Counted from the stretch's first letter, positions 21,773-34,387 are shown. The stretch: DNA of 64,000 bases from Adiantum capillus-veneris (GCA_014529385.2 CM043944.1:57795268-57859267), one strand, 5' to 3'. Numbers and translations: made by a program. Notes: generated by a model not told the origin, from the sequence alone.

Positions 21773-23465
21773 TCGAGCGCTTAAGCTAGAGGATCACTCG
21801 TGTGATGGTTTGAGTTTAATTTTCATTATGATTTAATGTTTGTTGAACGAATGGCAATACGGTTTGTTTTGTGTAGTTTGTAGACTAATTTTGTGATTTT
21901 TCCCTCTTTGTACACACTAATTTCACACTAATCTACTAGCTATGAGTGCACATATGTGTTTATGAGCCTAATTAGAGGGAAGAAAATCACTCTTTTGCAA
22001 GAAATTTGTAAAAAAATCATGCAAAATTGTGCAATTTTTAGTGTGTAATTAGGGGATTTTTTGATAATTATTTCCTCTACATAATCACTAATAATATGGC
22101 CTTTTTGTGCTACACATTGCTAAATCACTAATTGGATGCATGCCCATCATTATTATGTGTTTAATTTTTAATGAAGTTGATGATACACATGAGATCTTGT
22201 GTTGGTTGCATGTAGGTGAAGGTGCGATGAAGCGGATGCGAGTACGCACACATGTATGTAGGCATCATTTGAATCGGCACAATGCTTTAGTGCAATGTGA
22301 GTGCACTAATTTTGATTGAAATAGCTGATTTTTGCAAGAATTCAAGTGAGCTAAGCGCACTTGATGTGCTAAAATTAGGAGCGGTTTTGTGTTTCTCTAC
22401 GTGTAGGCAAAAGTATGTACATTTTAGGTGAAATTTGTGGCAAATTTTTGTGCCGATTGAATGAGTAGAAATAACTTGTATGCTTGATGATGTTGTGGTG
22501 ATTACGGATTAGTTTTTTGAGTCACAAAATCACATCGTTATGCCGTCGAAATTGTGGCAAAATTATGTGTGTGCAAGCTTGTACACACTTTTGAATTGAT
22601 TTGAATGAGTGAAATAAGGTGAAATTGAATTGATTGAAATATTGATTTGATGGTGTAATTAATCAATGTGCAAAAATTTATCTAATTATGCCACTAATTT
22701 TGAGTCAAATTGGGTCAAAAAACGATTAAAACGGTCAAAATTGATTCAAATTTGAGTGGTATTTTGATGAATGATAGATTGAAAGGTGCAAAAACATTGT
22801 TGAGTGTTGCATGTTGAGATAAATTGTTTGCATATGTTTTTTTTTAAATGATAAATTTTTGGCTATTTTTTGCAATTTCTTAACATTTGTTTGCTAATTT
22901 ATTGCCTAAATTGCTATTTTTTATTTAAAAAATAAAAATGAAAAGACCTGATGTGAATTGTCAATTTGGAGCATAGTTTGCTACTTTGTGAATTTCTCCT
23001 AATTTTTTGGCTAATTTTAGTAACTTTCTGGGTTTTTTTGTAATTTTTGAAAAAACAAATTTAAAAAATATACACACACCCATCTCCCACAGCACTCCAC
23101 CAGTCCCTCTCTTTTCTCATTTTTTGAATTTTTTTGCCCATTTTTCTTACTTTCTACATATTTTTTCTTCATTTTTTTATTTTTTGGCTTTAATTTTAAT
23201 TTTAGCTCTTTCTTTTGACTTTTATTTTATTTTATTTGTTAAAAAAACTACAAAAAAATAATCTTCCCTAAAAAAGAATTTTCAAACCCAAAAACTATAT
23301 AAATATACAAAAAAAGAAAAACAAAAAAAGGGAAATTTAAATAAAAAACAAGGAGACAAAAAAAAGAACAAAACCAAAGAAAAGCAATTAAAAAAGGATA
23401 AAAAAACAAACCATTTTTCCTTTAGTTAGTTTATTAATTGCAATCCATTTCATTTCAATTCATTT
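21773..23465 (+). other. AT-rich spacer, possibly a decayed retrotransposon leader
   Basis: No open frame with protein-like composition. It is strongly T-rich in 22800-23250 and A-rich in 23270-23400. It could be the long untranslated leader of an element starting at the preceding PBS-like site. Confidence 0.4.
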
Positions 23466-23469
23466 TTAA

Positions 23470-25220
23470 TTTTTTTTTTTAAAAATCAAAACTCACAATT
23501 GTGAGTGGATTATATTGAGCAGCCCAAAAAATTACAAGGTTTTTTCATGCTCATGTTAAGCCATGACAACATCCAGGGATCAAAATTACAACGGCTATTA
23601 GGGCAGCCATCCCTACCCCCCCGTCCACATCCTTGATACACAAAGCCCATACTCTTGTCATTCTGAGATCTTTTACTTACCGATGGCCAAGATTTGCCCC
23701 CATCCTAGGCATTCCATCTACTGACAACAAGGCAAGAGTAGTCCTAGACCAATCCTCCGAGTGATACTTGCGCCGAGTGCCCATATTAGCACTTTTCTTT
23801 CTTGTATAATTTCTGCGAAGCTTGCCACCTCAAATCCTCCTTCAAAAACACGGCGGTTCCTTGCGTGCCATACATTATGAAAGAAGAAGTATCTGACGAT
23901 CTGAGTGCTGACGAGGAGTGTAGGAATACCTGAATTTTTACTTCCAAGGCATAGGTCAGTCTTGAAAAAACTAACTTTCCATGTTCTCTGGACCCACTTG
24001 CATACTTTTCCTGCTAGACCTTTAATAGCTAGGCAATCCATGAACAGGTGGGCCAGATCTTCACTAGCTAACCTGCACCCCAAGCAACGATGTGATCCAA
24101 TCCCTCTCTCCTGAATCTTCACCCCCGTCGGTAGAGTACCCCAAATAACTTTCCATAAGAAAATCTTCATATGTTCTCCATATGGCTTCCATATGTTCTC
24201 CATTACATGCTCCCACCTTTCCTCCGGCCATTGCTTTTTCCATAGCTTGTTAAGGGGGCTAGACCAATTCGTCATTTGCATGGGGTTTCCACAAGAGACT
24301 GCTTTCGGGCCATTTCCAGTCATTCCAGTCCAACTCCGAATCACAGATTGGCATCACTAGATTGTCAAGCTCTTTCATCACTTTGTGGACAAGCAAGACC
24401 TCCAGGCTATTTAGTTGGTATTGGGCAACCATAAGGTCAATGGTTTTCAACTCTTGTTGACACTATCCCAAGAGTGCTTAAATCGGTTCAGACCCTTATT
24501 ATTCAGCTTCCTTGGTGTCTCAATCCAATAGGGAGTTTGCGGCGGATCTACAACTTTGGAGAGCCAGGGGGACCAATGCAGGATGGAGTTCTTGAAGTAT
24601 CTGGCTTCTTCCCCCCACTTTAAGACTCCTGCTACTCTATTGTATTTTCTTACCAATTCTCCTGAGATGCCCCCCAGTCTTATGGTAGACCACGCCGAGG
24701 CTAACAGTTTGTCATGAACCTCCACCCCTCTCCACTTTCCACCCTTCGTGCCAAGTTTAGCTGCTTCTATCATATCTCTAATCATGACAACCCAAACTTG
24801 ATCTTGTTTAGCCAAGGAAACAACAAATTTGGTGCAACAAGCTTCTGCATGGGCCACAAGGTTGAGAATCTCGAGGCCTCCTTAATTCCCTGGCCGAGCA
24901 ACTGATTCCCAACGGGCCCATTGCCATGGCCTAGAAGATTTTGTGTTATTTTTCCATAAAAATGTTTTTTCCGATTTTAAGAACTCTTTCTAGTGACACT
25001 TAGCCATCTTGAGAAGCGGGCTAGTGAAGGCAATATAAGGAATCATAAAGGCATTCATCAGTTTTATCCGACTTGGGAATGGGAGAAGAGAATACTCCCA
25101 CCTACTCATTTTTGTTTTTATTTTTTCAAGCACCCACTCGAGTCTTTGCTTGTGAGTTACATCCACCTTTCGGAAAATGACTCATGTGACCCTACTGTCT
25201 GGTCAGGGGAGATTGTACAA
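23470..25220 (-). pseudogene. LINE ORF2 3' half, minus strand
   Basis: Non-LTR retrotransposon fragment. On the minus strand the text runs from the RT thumb (KMSRWEYSLLPFPSRIKLMN, MIPYIAFTSPLLKMAK, about 25125-25000) through 24857-24447, 24450-24259 and 24344-23718, in shifting frames. It ends with the Cys/His module CLGCRLASEDLAHLFMDC and a tail with IVRYFFFHNVWHARNRRVF. A T-rich run at 23466-23482 on the plus strand corresponds to the poly(A) tail. It is 5'-truncated, as LINE copies usually are, and same-family as the plus-strand piece at 19868-20500. Confidence 0.88.
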
Positions 25221-25560
25221 AAGGGAATATCTTTAGACATCATTTCAATTCATTTTAAAAAAAATTCCAATTCATTTCATTGCATTTTATTTTTTAACAA
25301 AACTCATTTCATCTCATTTTGTTTTCATTGCATTTCATTTCATTTCATTGCATATATATTAATTTCATTTTCAAATTAATTTCATGTTCAATTTAATTTC
25401 AGTTTCATTTCAATATTTAAAAAAGAAAAAAACAATAAGCAAAAAAACCCAAAAGGGGCAAAAATTCAAAAAAGAAAAAAGAAGAAAAGAGAGAGTTCAA
25501 AAAAATAGAAAAGGGAGATTAAAAAAAAAAAACAACAACATAATTTTTTTTTCGATTTGA
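25221..25560. repeat. Low-complexity TTTCATT-rich and A-rich tract
   Basis: Repeated imperfect TTTCATTTCA text (25235-25415) followed by an A/G-rich run to about 25545. No gene. Confidence 0.7.
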
Positions 25561-26650
25561 AAGCAGTCACTGATGGATTACAAACAGATGGCTCGTAGTC
25601 ATTGCAAAACAAGGGACTCTTAGCCCTTCAAAAAGGGATGGCTCTTAGCCCTTCGTGTTACCATATCAACATAGAAAGATTTCAGTAAAATCATGCCTAA
25701 TTTCACCTTTCTCGCAAGATGAGGAAGAAGACAGAAAGAATGTTGGGTAGAGGAAAAGCCCATATACTAATGTATTGAATGCCCCCTACATATTCCTATG
25801 GGCAAACAATGGCTGTGTGGTAGCTTATGCTATAAGCATACAACATTATACTTGTACCACACTTCCGTAGAGAGAGGTACCATAATTCTCATTTGAACCC
25901 ACCTAGCGTATATGTGGTCATGATTGTACCAAAGTGACTTAAGTTTGGCACTTTTCCTAAAAAAATTATTTTAAGATGTCAATATCTTACCTTGTCCTTG
26001 ACAGAGTAGCTAGTGTGATAGCGGAAGCATATACAATAATGGGAAAGCATATGTCCATCTTACTAGTACACCAGCATACATATCAATTTTTGATAATAAG
26101 CCCTTGGCTTCAATGACAGTCTCAACCATGTGAGCCCCTGGTATACGTGCCTTACACGACTACACTGGCATGGATACATCACATTGCAGCGTTGCATAAA
26201 ATGTGAGCTTATATCGAGGTAGTGCTAAAGATGTGTGCCATTATCATTGATCTAAAGTCAATCGATAATACCTTTGCACATAAGAGAAGACTTGCTTCGC
26301 ATGAAATCTGGCAAAGCACTTTGCTTTGTAAAGCGGCTTCATATGGAGTCTCCCCAAACACTTTGCTTTGTAGAGCAGAGAGATCTTTTGCAAAGTGAAA
26401 AGTAAAAAATAGACAAAACAAACATAACCTGACATTTACTAACCTTGTCGCCCATTTATGGGGTGAGGTTGGTAATTCGCTCAAATCTGACTCATAGCCA
26501 TATGTACTGCTTGAGTGAGTTAGCATATGTATCATATACACTCTCCTGGGATGTAAAAACCTGCAAACATCTTGGAAAGTTTTCCCAAGTTCTTATGCTA
26601 ACAACATATTCCAACGTTGGAAGTGATAATGTAATATTAGCTGAAGTGAA

Positions 26651-26884
26651 GCCTTGCTCCCGGGGCGGTCACTTTTTAGAATGTGTATGCTATCACGTGA
26701 GTTAACCGGAGAGGATTATTAAAAGATCAAAATGTATCAAAATGTATACATACAGAGGGGGGTGGGGTTTTTTTAAATAGGCACGTATTGTAAATATAGT
26801 ATGTATATTGAGGTATTATTAATAACCTCTTGAACTCACGTGATATAGGAAGCTTTTGATAAGTGACCGCCCCGGGGCCTTGCT
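26651..26884. mobile_element. MITE copy 1 with 8-bp target duplication
   Basis: Element at 26659-26876 (218 bp) with a 16-bp perfect terminal inverted repeat CCCGGGGCGGTCACTT, flanked by an exact 8-bp duplication GCCTTGCT (26651-26658 and 26877-26884). Sub-terminal arms both carry TCACGTGA, a G-box palindrome, about 20 bases further in. It has no coding capacity. An 8-bp duplication fits the hAT superfamily, but the terminal bases are not the usual CA-G type, so the superfamily is left open. Related copies are at 42302-42548 and about 62502-62764. Confidence 0.85.
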
Positions 26885-28280
26885 TCACATTCTCATTGAA
26901 AGGTGAGATATAACACAGCCTTAATGCTCATAGGTAGCAAGTGCTTTGGCTGACACAAAAATGTCAAAGAAAAAGAGAATTGACCTTGTTGAACTGTCAG
27001 AGAGAATCGGCCTTGCCGAACCATGTAACTTAGTTTATGTCAAGCATCAAACTCTACACAACCAAAGAAACATTTTCTTGGCAAGCTAGCATTGTAGAGA
27101 ATCCTATTTGCATGCACATTGAAAAGCTACAATAGCTTTGAAGGGTATATGAATCCAATGCATACACCAATATGGAGCCTTACTCTTGAAAGCCTTGTTT
27201 TTTTCCTTTAAAGATACTGTCCAATGAAGCCATTTATGGCCGCCGCTGAAAAATGCGAGCCATGCTCCTTAATCGGGACATAATGACATGCCTGGCATGT
27301 ATCAGACCCTAATTCATATGGTGTGTCTCTGCAAAATGGACTCTATATCAGATTAGCATATAAATAAACCTAAACATTCTTAACTTGCTCTAGCCTTGTA
27401 ATCTACACCAGAGATCAACACAAGTCGTGCTCATGGACAACTTCATACGGAGTCGTACTCTATAATCATCATGGTAAGGCTCATATGGAGTCGTACTCTC
27501 GATTCAAAACTTGATCAATTATTTGGTCATACAGAGTGGTACTTCCAACTCATGACCGTGCATTGTCGAGACACCCATATATTACCTTGTGTCCAAAATT
27601 AAAGTTGAGACAGAATTACCCATCTATGTTTGCTTGTCAAGTAGGAGCGGAATGCATATTCAAAGCATAAAAAGATCGGTAATGATTACACAGACAAGCC
27701 ATACCTGCATTGTCCAATATCTATTGCTGATCATCCTCAAATTACGTTGAATCATGCAAAGTGTGTTTGCCAATTACTTCGACCATCGATAATTTGCCAT
27801 GCCTTGCTTGACATACCCATGATTCTTTGCCTTCGGCATACCTTGCATGGATTTGACATGGGGTTTATGGTTATGTGATAGTTGTTTGTCTCCTTGAGAA
27901 GCAACCATTTGGGTTTGATTCCCCTTAGCATGCCGAATTTGCCAAGCCTTGCCGATCATTTTTGTTGTCGATCAAATTGTACAACCTTTGCATGCATGAT
28001 GTCTTGTTGCAGCTTTCCCTTGCGGATATCCTACTGCAAATCTTTGTTTTGCTATGGCCATGCGGCTTTGCATGATAGTTCACGGCCACATGGTAGTGTG
28101 ACGGGCCCCTTGGGTGGCCCATGGGCACCCTAGGGTGCCCAATAGTGTGAAAAACCTTCTCAAATTTGTCTATGGCAGCACACTGCCCTTTGTGCAAGGA
28201 GAGAATTTGAGGACGCGCGCTTCTGTAATTTTTGGGCCATGCATGCTTCATAAGAGAGAGATATCCATGCCATGGCCACG

Positions 28281-28284
<4 letters not shown>

Positions 28285-28318
<34 letters not shown>
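28285..28318 (+). repeat. (GA)17 microsatellite
   Basis: Uninterrupted dinucleotide run next to the C2 right end. Confidence 0.95.
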
Positions 28319-28320
<2 letters not shown>

Positions 28321-28395
28321 ATGCATGCCAAGCCATGCAAGACATCAGCTTTTTCCATCCTCCATAGCTTCCCCTCCCTTGAGCTCTAATACCAG

Positions 28396-28571
28396 TGTGA
28401 GACCTAGGAGGCTGAGATGCTGGATCCACTACCCTACCATCGTATGTATAGGTCGGCGCCTAGCCCTAGCCATTATAGGATCCCTAGTCCTCATTGGTCC
28501 AGTCCGAGCCCCTGGCTTAGGTCCCTAACCCCCTAGGTCAAGCCTTGCTCTTTAGGATCCTTGTCCTGACA
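28396..28571 (-). repeat. C2 right LTR, related to the C1 LTR
   Basis: 176 bp, TGTGAGACCTAGG to TTGTCCTGACA. It shares with the C1 LTR its length, both ends, the adjoining ATACCAG primer-site remnant and the internal CCTAGCCC and GTCAAGCCTTGC-like blocks. Divergence from C1 is considerable. Confidence 0.7.
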
Positions 28572-28701
28572 ACAACAGAGTCTACCAAACTAGTCTAGCA
28601 GCCAAGAGTAATAACTCCTATCACAAAAATTGACAATCAAATATAGAGCTCAAACACTGCAAATTTTCTATTTATATAACATACAACCAAACAAGATGCC
28701 T

Positions 28702-28970
28702 TGAAGAGGAGGAGTCGGGAGCACAGTGGAAGCGAAAGAAGAAACACACACACACACACACTCACACACGCACCACCATAGCCACACACAGATTGAAGGG
28801 GGAGAGCCAACACGTACTGTGTGCCCCATTTCTTTCTTCTCTACCTTATGCACTAAGGCACAATACACATTGTACTTAGTGTTAGTGGGTCACACAAGTG
28901 TATAGCTGTATACTTAGGGTTAGTAGCAGTTAGTGATGGGCGGTCGGCCACATGGCCATTAATCCTAACA
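28702..28970 (-). repeat. Copia left LTR (3' LTR)
   Basis: TGAAGAGGAGGAGTC to CCTAACA on the plus strand; contains a CA microsatellite at 28745-28769. Pairs with 34123-34387. Confidence 0.93.
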
Positions 28971-28988
28971 TTCTCCCACTTGATGGCC
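28971..28988 (-). other. Copia polypurine tract
   Basis: The minus strand reads CATCAAGTGGGAGAA directly before the LTR start TGTTAGG, the classical plant copia plus-strand primer. Confidence 0.9.
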
Positions 28989-29129
28989 AATCAGGGAGAC
29001 AATAAGAATGGAAGAGAACCACTCTTCACCCAATGCCCATCAACTCATGGTAGTGCTAAAACTGATGGCTGGAGAGACTTTTAGTGAGTGCATCCGTTGT
29101 GTTCTCTGACGTAGGAATCTTCACTAAAT

Positions 29130-29507
29130 CAAGGCTCTTGTTTGCCAGGCATTCATGAATGAAGTGATAACGCACATCAATGTGTTTTGTTCTGGAATGA
29201 ATTACTGCATTGTTAGCCAAGGCAGTAACACTCTAACTATCACAATGAAGAACTGGTGTACACTGCTCCAATCCAAGATCTTTCACTAGGTGAGCAAGCC
29301 AAATAGATTCTTTGAATGCCTCACTCAATGCAACCTACTTTGCCTCTGTGGTAGAAATGGATGTACAATCTTGAAGAACAGATCTCTAAGAAATAGAAGA
29401 CCAGCAAATGTGTAAATCCAACTTGTTGTTGAGTTACGACTGTCAACACAACCTGCATAATCATTGTCTACAAATCCCTGAATGGATGAATCTCCACGAC
29501 CATAGCA
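29130..29507 (-). pseudogene. Copia RNase H, decayed
   Basis: On the minus strand GFVDNDYAGCVDSRNSTTSW (about 29480-29420) is the start of a copia RNase H (family: DADWAGDxDDRKSTSGY). Downstream text is broken by many stops. It follows the RT frame after a stop at 29508. Confidence 0.85.
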
Positions 29508-30074
29508 TTACTGTCTATTTGCAGTGCCACTCAAGTATCTGTGAATCGACTTGACAACATCCCAATGCTTTTTACCAGGGTTAGACATAAATCTGCTGAC
29601 AACTCCCACTACATGTGCAATGTCAGGTCTTGTAGCCACCATGGCATACATGAGACTACCACAACCTGAAGCATAAGGAACCTTAGTGATCGCAGCTTTT
29701 TTCTCAGCAGATTTGGGACAATCGTTCTTGCTAAGTTTGAAATATGCAGGCAATGGAGTACTCAAGGCCTTCCCCTTCTGCATGTTGAAACGATCAAGAA
29801 CCTTGTGCACATACTCTTTTTGATAAAGGTACAATAACCTCTTCTTACGGTCACGAGTAATGCGCATACCCAAAATGTGATTAGCTTTACCCAAATCTTT
29901 CATGTAAAATTGACTTTTCAGCTTGGTTTTCAAGTCAGCAATGTACTTCTTGGAATGACTAGCAATAAGCATGTCATCTACATAAAGGATAAGCATAATA
30001 AGTTGTCCATTTGGTTGTCTTTTCACGTAAAGACATGGATCCTCATTATTGTGCTTATAGCCTAGTGAACACAT
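29508..30074 (-). pseudogene. Copia reverse transcriptase, second half
   Basis: 188-codon frame with the catalytic box LILYVDDMLIAS, FYMKDLGKANHILGMRI, and the connection CGSLMYAMVATRPDIAHVVG, all typical of the RVT_2 family. It is separated from the first half by a frameshift in 30075-30122. Confidence 0.95.
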
Positions 30075-30122
30075 AAATGCATCAAACTTTTGATATCATT
30101 GTTTTGATGATTGCTTCAAGCT

Positions 30123-30800
30123 CTAGAGACTTGTCAGAAGCTTACTGACTAAATGTTCCTCTACCTTTAGCACAAACCCTTTAGGTTGCTGCATATAAAT
30201 CTCTTCCTCGAGATCACCATGTAAGAAAGCTATAATGACATCCATTTGATCAAGCTCCATGTCTTCAGTGGCAACCAAAGCAAGCAACATTCTTAGTGTG
30301 GTCATCTTGACCACTGAAGAAAATATTTCTTGGAAATTGACACCATATTCTTGCTTGAAACCTTTGTCCACTAAACGAGCTTTAGAATTGTCAATCTTCT
30401 TCTTGTAAACCCATTTACAATGCAATGCTTTCCTACCTTTTGGCAATGGAAAAAGTTCCCATGTTTTGCTATTTGCAATACTGGACATCTCCCTCTTCAT
30501 AGCATGTTCCCACTGAACCTTATCATTGGCTAGCATAGCCTCTTTGTAACAAGAAGGCTCACCACTATCTGTTAGCAACACGAAATCCACGCCTAGAACA
30601 AAACGTTCGGACGAATGTGAGACTCTTTGAGATATCCACGGTTGATTAGAACTCGTACTAGCATGTGTAGTAATTGGATCGGGAGTTGTCTGGATAGGAG
30701 ATGATACATCGAAAAATGTCACTTTCTGTAATTCAACCTCTTTCACTGGCTGTCTATGCATCTTAGTCTCATTAAAGACAACATCACTGCTACGGATCAC
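30123..30800 (-). pseudogene. Copia reverse transcriptase, first half
   Basis: 225-codon frame. The N-terminal linker is followed by ALHCKWVYKKKIDNSKARLV, FSSVVKMTTLRMLLALVATE and LDQMDVIIAFLHGDLEEEIY, which holds the first catalytic Asp. The last residues deviate where the frame shifts. Confidence 0.95.
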
Positions 30801-30844
30801 TGATCAACTTTTTGGATCCCATAAATGATAGCCAAATTGACCAT

Positions 30845-31432
30845 CTACACCATAGTCAATGAAGATGCATTTCCTGGATCTAGCTTAGCATGCAACTCCT
30901 TGGGTACATGTGCATAAGCTTCACAGACAAATGTGCGGAGTTTTTCATAAGAAAATTTATGTCCTGACAAGAACTTCATAGGTACACAAAACTGTAATGA
31001 AGCATGTGGTGATCTATTGATCAAGTACACGGCTGTGTATAATGCTTCAGCCCAAAACGCTTGTGGTAAATTAGCCTCTGATAGCATAGACATAATCCGC
31101 TCTTGGATGGTTCTATTCATTCGTTCTGCAACACCATTTTGTGCAGGGGTATAAGGAGATGTAAACTCACACTTAATTCCCCTACTTGAACAGAAGTCTG
31201 TAAACCCTTTGGAAACATATTCTCCACCATTATCTGAGCGCAAAGCTTTCAACTTATGTTCAAACTGAGTTTCAACACTAGATAAGAGCTTCTTGAAGCA
31301 AGGAAAGGTCTCATCTTTAGACTTCATGGCATGGACCCAAACATGCAATTTTTCATTGTCAATGAGTGTAACATAATAGGACACACCACCATGGGATTTA
31401 GAATGCATAGGCCCACATAAATCACTATGCAC
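30845..31432 (-). pseudogene. Copia integrase core
   Basis: 195-codon frame. Catalytic positions are seen in MHSDLCGPM, LRSDNGGEYVSKGF and PAQNGVAERMNRTIQERIM, giving the D-D-E triad. The C-terminus (HASLQFCVPMKFLSG, then ELHAKLDPG) leads toward RT. The core residues are intact although the polyprotein is split. Confidence 0.95.
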
Positions 31433-31457
31433 AAGCTCTCAGGGTTTTCTTTCTTTG

Positions 31458-32231
31458 TCAAAAGAATGTGTACGATGTGTCCATGTTTGCTTTCCATATT
31501 GACCATGCTCCCAAAAGAGAAAATAAAAAAATGACAAAGACAATAAGTAGCCCAAACGAGAGTGTCTCCATTCCCTTCTTTGATATATGTCCTAACCGGC
31601 TATGCCACAAAGCAATGGTTGGCAGCTCGGTTACAGAAAGAACACTGTTTTTATCAGATACATAAATAGGATAAAGTGAACCATGGGCTATAATAAGATG
31701 ACCCTTCTCAACACGCCAAGACTGTTGATAAAAAGTGACTTTGTAACCCAAGTCATCAAGACGTCCAACCAATATTAGATTACGTGTCAAGACTAGAACA
31801 TGATGCACATTATGGATGATAAACTTCACTCCATTTTTCATAACCATGGCAATATCACCTACGCCAACAATGTCACAAGAGTAATTATCACCAATTGTAA
31901 TAGAGCCAATGGGTTCCTTGTATGTAGTAAACCACTTCCTATGAGGTGTGACATACAACAAAGCACCCGAATCAAGAATCCATGTATGGGATACCTCACC
32001 ACTAACAAGGAGTTCAACTCGCATAGAACTTTGCAAAGATAGAGTTTCCTGTGCATCATAAAAGACATCATTATTTTTAGTCAACATATTAATGTCTTGC
32101 GCATCACTGTCATCCTGAACTATGTTCAATTCTTTAATCTTAACCGAACTCTTTGATTTCTCCTCTTTATCATCATGATTTTCCTTTACCTTTGCCCTTC
32201 TCTTTGTCACACTTCCAAGCATAACAATCAT
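31458..32231 (-). pseudogene. Copia protease and integrase zinc-binding region
   Basis: 257-codon frame. The protease active site is TWILDSGALLYVTPHRKWF (D-S-G-A). About 110 residues later comes the pre-integrase motif LWHSRLGHISKKGMETLS, after which the text loses the CxxC pair through frame change. The N-terminal basic/acidic stretch joins the zinc knuckle upstream. Confidence 0.92.
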
Positions 32232-32577
32232 TCTTTATGTGACCAAACTTATCACAATAATGGCATTGAACATTGCGGTAACCATGAGACTTTGATCTAC
32301 CCTTTGATGCATATCTATTGCCCTCTTTCTTGGACTCACGTTGCAAAGAATGGCCCTTACATTGCTTATCATCCCTTTGCACATAATGAGCTTCACCATG
32401 ATGCGAGCTAGTCATGGTCTTCCGATGCATCTCCTCTGACAAAAGTGCACTAGTAACATCATTGTACTTTAGCGTACCATTAGGAGAAGAGTTACTAATA
32501 GCTATGCAAAAGATATCCCGAGAGAATGGCAACGAACAAAGCAAAAAAATTTCCTTCATCTCATCATCAATGGTCAT
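32173..32577 (-). pseudogene. Copia gag C-terminal part with zinc knuckle
   Basis: 134-codon frame; VTSALLSEEMHRK is typical of the gag C-terminal segment, then a canonical knuckle CHYCDKFGHIKNDC binds RNA. A Lys/Gly tail follows, with the overlap to the protease frame at 32173-32231. Confidence 0.92.
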
Positions 32578-32996
32578 GCAGTGTGCACGAATTTGGGCAA
32601 AAAGAGAATCAAAATCATTGATATGGCTGGCAAGCTAGCTGACTCCTTCATACGAAGGTTGAAAATTTTTTGCATCAGGAAAACCTTATTTCTAGCCATA
32701 TCCTTTTCATAAGTGTCGCATAATTTCTGCCATAAAGCATGAGCAGCCGCGCATTCTAACACTGAGAAGTACACCGACTCACCAAGGTGCAGTCTAATTG
32801 TAGACTTGCATAGCTCATCAAGCTCCTTCCACTGAAACTGAGTCATGTGCATATCTTCAATTCTAGGCGCATAGGTAATAGGCAACTTTTGCTTCTTTTG
32901 AACAAGCACATAATGCATTTGGTTCTTCCAAAGCTGAAAATTAGTGCCATCAAACTTCTTTATGTCATAAATGTCATGGTCTTTGCTAGTAGACAT
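32574..32996 (-). pseudogene. Copia gag N-terminal part
   Basis: Starts at the ATG at 32996 (MSTSKDHDIYDIKKFDGTNF). The capsid text FDGTNFQLWKNQMHYVLVQK and ALWQKLCDTYEKDMARNKVF matches the plant copia gag pattern. A frame change at about 32620 separates it from the knuckle-bearing part. Confidence 0.93.
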
Positions 32997-34108
32997 GGTG
33001 GCAAGACTACCAAAAGATTATGGGAAAATTTTGGCAGAGTCTCCTTTGTATTTGGGACTATATCAACCAAAATACGAGACAAAATGACCAAGTATGTCAC
33101 TCACAAAGCATAAAGGAGGGCAATTCCTCTCAAAATCACACTGTCTAGAGATTAACTGAGGCGCATAAACTGTCAAGTTGACCATAGACCGCCAACTCGG
33201 CGTCAAAAGCACCTATACCACTCTATACATGTCCTATGGCGAGGCCTCGTAGGGGATGCTCCAGCTACCTGTATCACCGAAGGTATCTCCACATTTGAGA
33301 ATACCCCAACTCAATGAAAACATCAGGCTATCGACCCTCAACAATGTAGGTTATGCAGCAAAACGTATAGCCAAGTCTCAGAAACGGCTATCTTTCGGAC
33401 CAAGTCTCAGAAATGGCCGGTATTGTCGTACTATCCAAAAGATGGCTCCACAAAAGCGTACAATGACAATATCGACAAATACGTACAAGTATGTCAAGAT
33501 ACTCAAACATGCATCAAAAGCATGTATATGCAAATAAACATCCCTGCGGGGAGTCAAACCGCTCTCAAAAGAGCTCAAACACTGTCAAAAGTGTCAACAT
33601 ATGCATGTACACATAAACAATTTCTCCCACTAGAACCACAGTATCCCAAGCATTAAAACCTGTAGCCTATGAGATGATGGCAAAAGTCATAGCCGAAGCC
33701 GAGAAGCACAGAGAAAGCTAACGAAGCCACTCTATGTACCTGTACCTGTACCTGTATTTGTAGTCAAAGAAGACAATGCCGTCAAACTCCCACTCTACGT
33801 GTGTGTATGAGGCCACTCCGAAAGAGGCTACACACTCTCGAATGAGCCATGAGCTCTCGTAGATGGAAGAGACTACAACAATGGTACCTGTAACTCGCTA
33901 TGGAAGCTCTGCAGCACAAACTACCAAAAGAGGGCTGAAAAATTTCGCTCCTGAACCGTAGCTCGAATGGCTCCGAAAGGGGGGTAAAACACCAGAACAC
34001 CTGATGGAAACGCTCTTTGAAAGATGAATTTGCTGATGCCAAAATCGGAATCTTGTTTGCACTCTTGAAAGTGCACGCGTGTGCAGAAACAATTTCAAGA
34101 ATGAGATG
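32997..34108 (-). other. Copia 5' leader
   Basis: 1.1 kb between PBS and gag start without a supported gene. Short overlapping ORFs on both strands only. Confidence 0.6.
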
Positions 34109-34122
34109 GCTCTGATAACAGA
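34109..34122 (-). other. Copia primer binding site
   Basis: The minus strand reads TGTTATCAGAGCC next to the 5' LTR, one change from the initiator tRNA-Met site TGGTATCAGAGCC. Confidence 0.85.
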
Positions 34123-34387
34123 TGAACGGGAGGAGTCGCGAGCATAGCGGAAGTGAAAGAAGAAACGCACACACACACTCACACACGCACCACCATAGCC
34201 ACACACAAATTGAAGAGGGAGAGCCAACACGTATTGCGTGCCCCCTTTCTTTCTTCTCTATCTCATGCACGAAGGCACAATACACATTTTACTTAGTGTT
34301 AGTGGCTTACATAAGTGTATAGTTGTACACTTAGGGTTAGTAGCAGTTAGTGATGGGCGGTCGGCCACATGGCCATTAAACCTAGCT
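34123..34387 (-). repeat. Copia right LTR (5' LTR)
   Basis: Pairs with 28702-28970. Its plus-strand end reads CCTAGCT rather than CCTAACA, so the terminal CA has been lost by mutation, while the TGCCT duplication right after it is intact. Confidence 0.92.

Larger units (their letters stand above)
25561..28395 (-). mobile_element. Element C2: decayed relative of C1, internal region
   Basis: Non-coding-looking sequence in which several blocks match C1 in the same order and orientation (for example 25820-25950 against 6845-7010: AGCTTAT, CTATAAGCAT, GAGAGAGG, then a GACTTRAAGT block). It ends in CTAATACCAG against an LTR of the same type, the same junction as in C1. No gag frame survives. A MITE is inserted at 26659-26876. 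The left end and left LTR are not identified. Confidence 0.55.
28702..34387 (-). mobile_element. Ty1/copia element
   Basis: 5.7-kb minus-strand element with LTRs of 269 and 265 bp, exact 5-bp duplication TGCCT (28697-28701 and 34388-34392), PPT and PBS. Order on the minus strand is gag, zinc knuckle, protease, integrase, reverse transcriptase, RNase H, which defines Ty1/copia. LTR identity is about 90% by eye, so it is older than gypsy-B. At least five frame breaks split the polyprotein. Confidence 0.96.

Noticed and set aside
23007-23261. 84-codon Phe-rich ORF
   Set aside because: Product of a T-rich low-complexity stretch.
30845-31432. Functional intact copia integrase
   Set aside because: The core residues are present but the polyprotein is broken by frameshifts on both sides.
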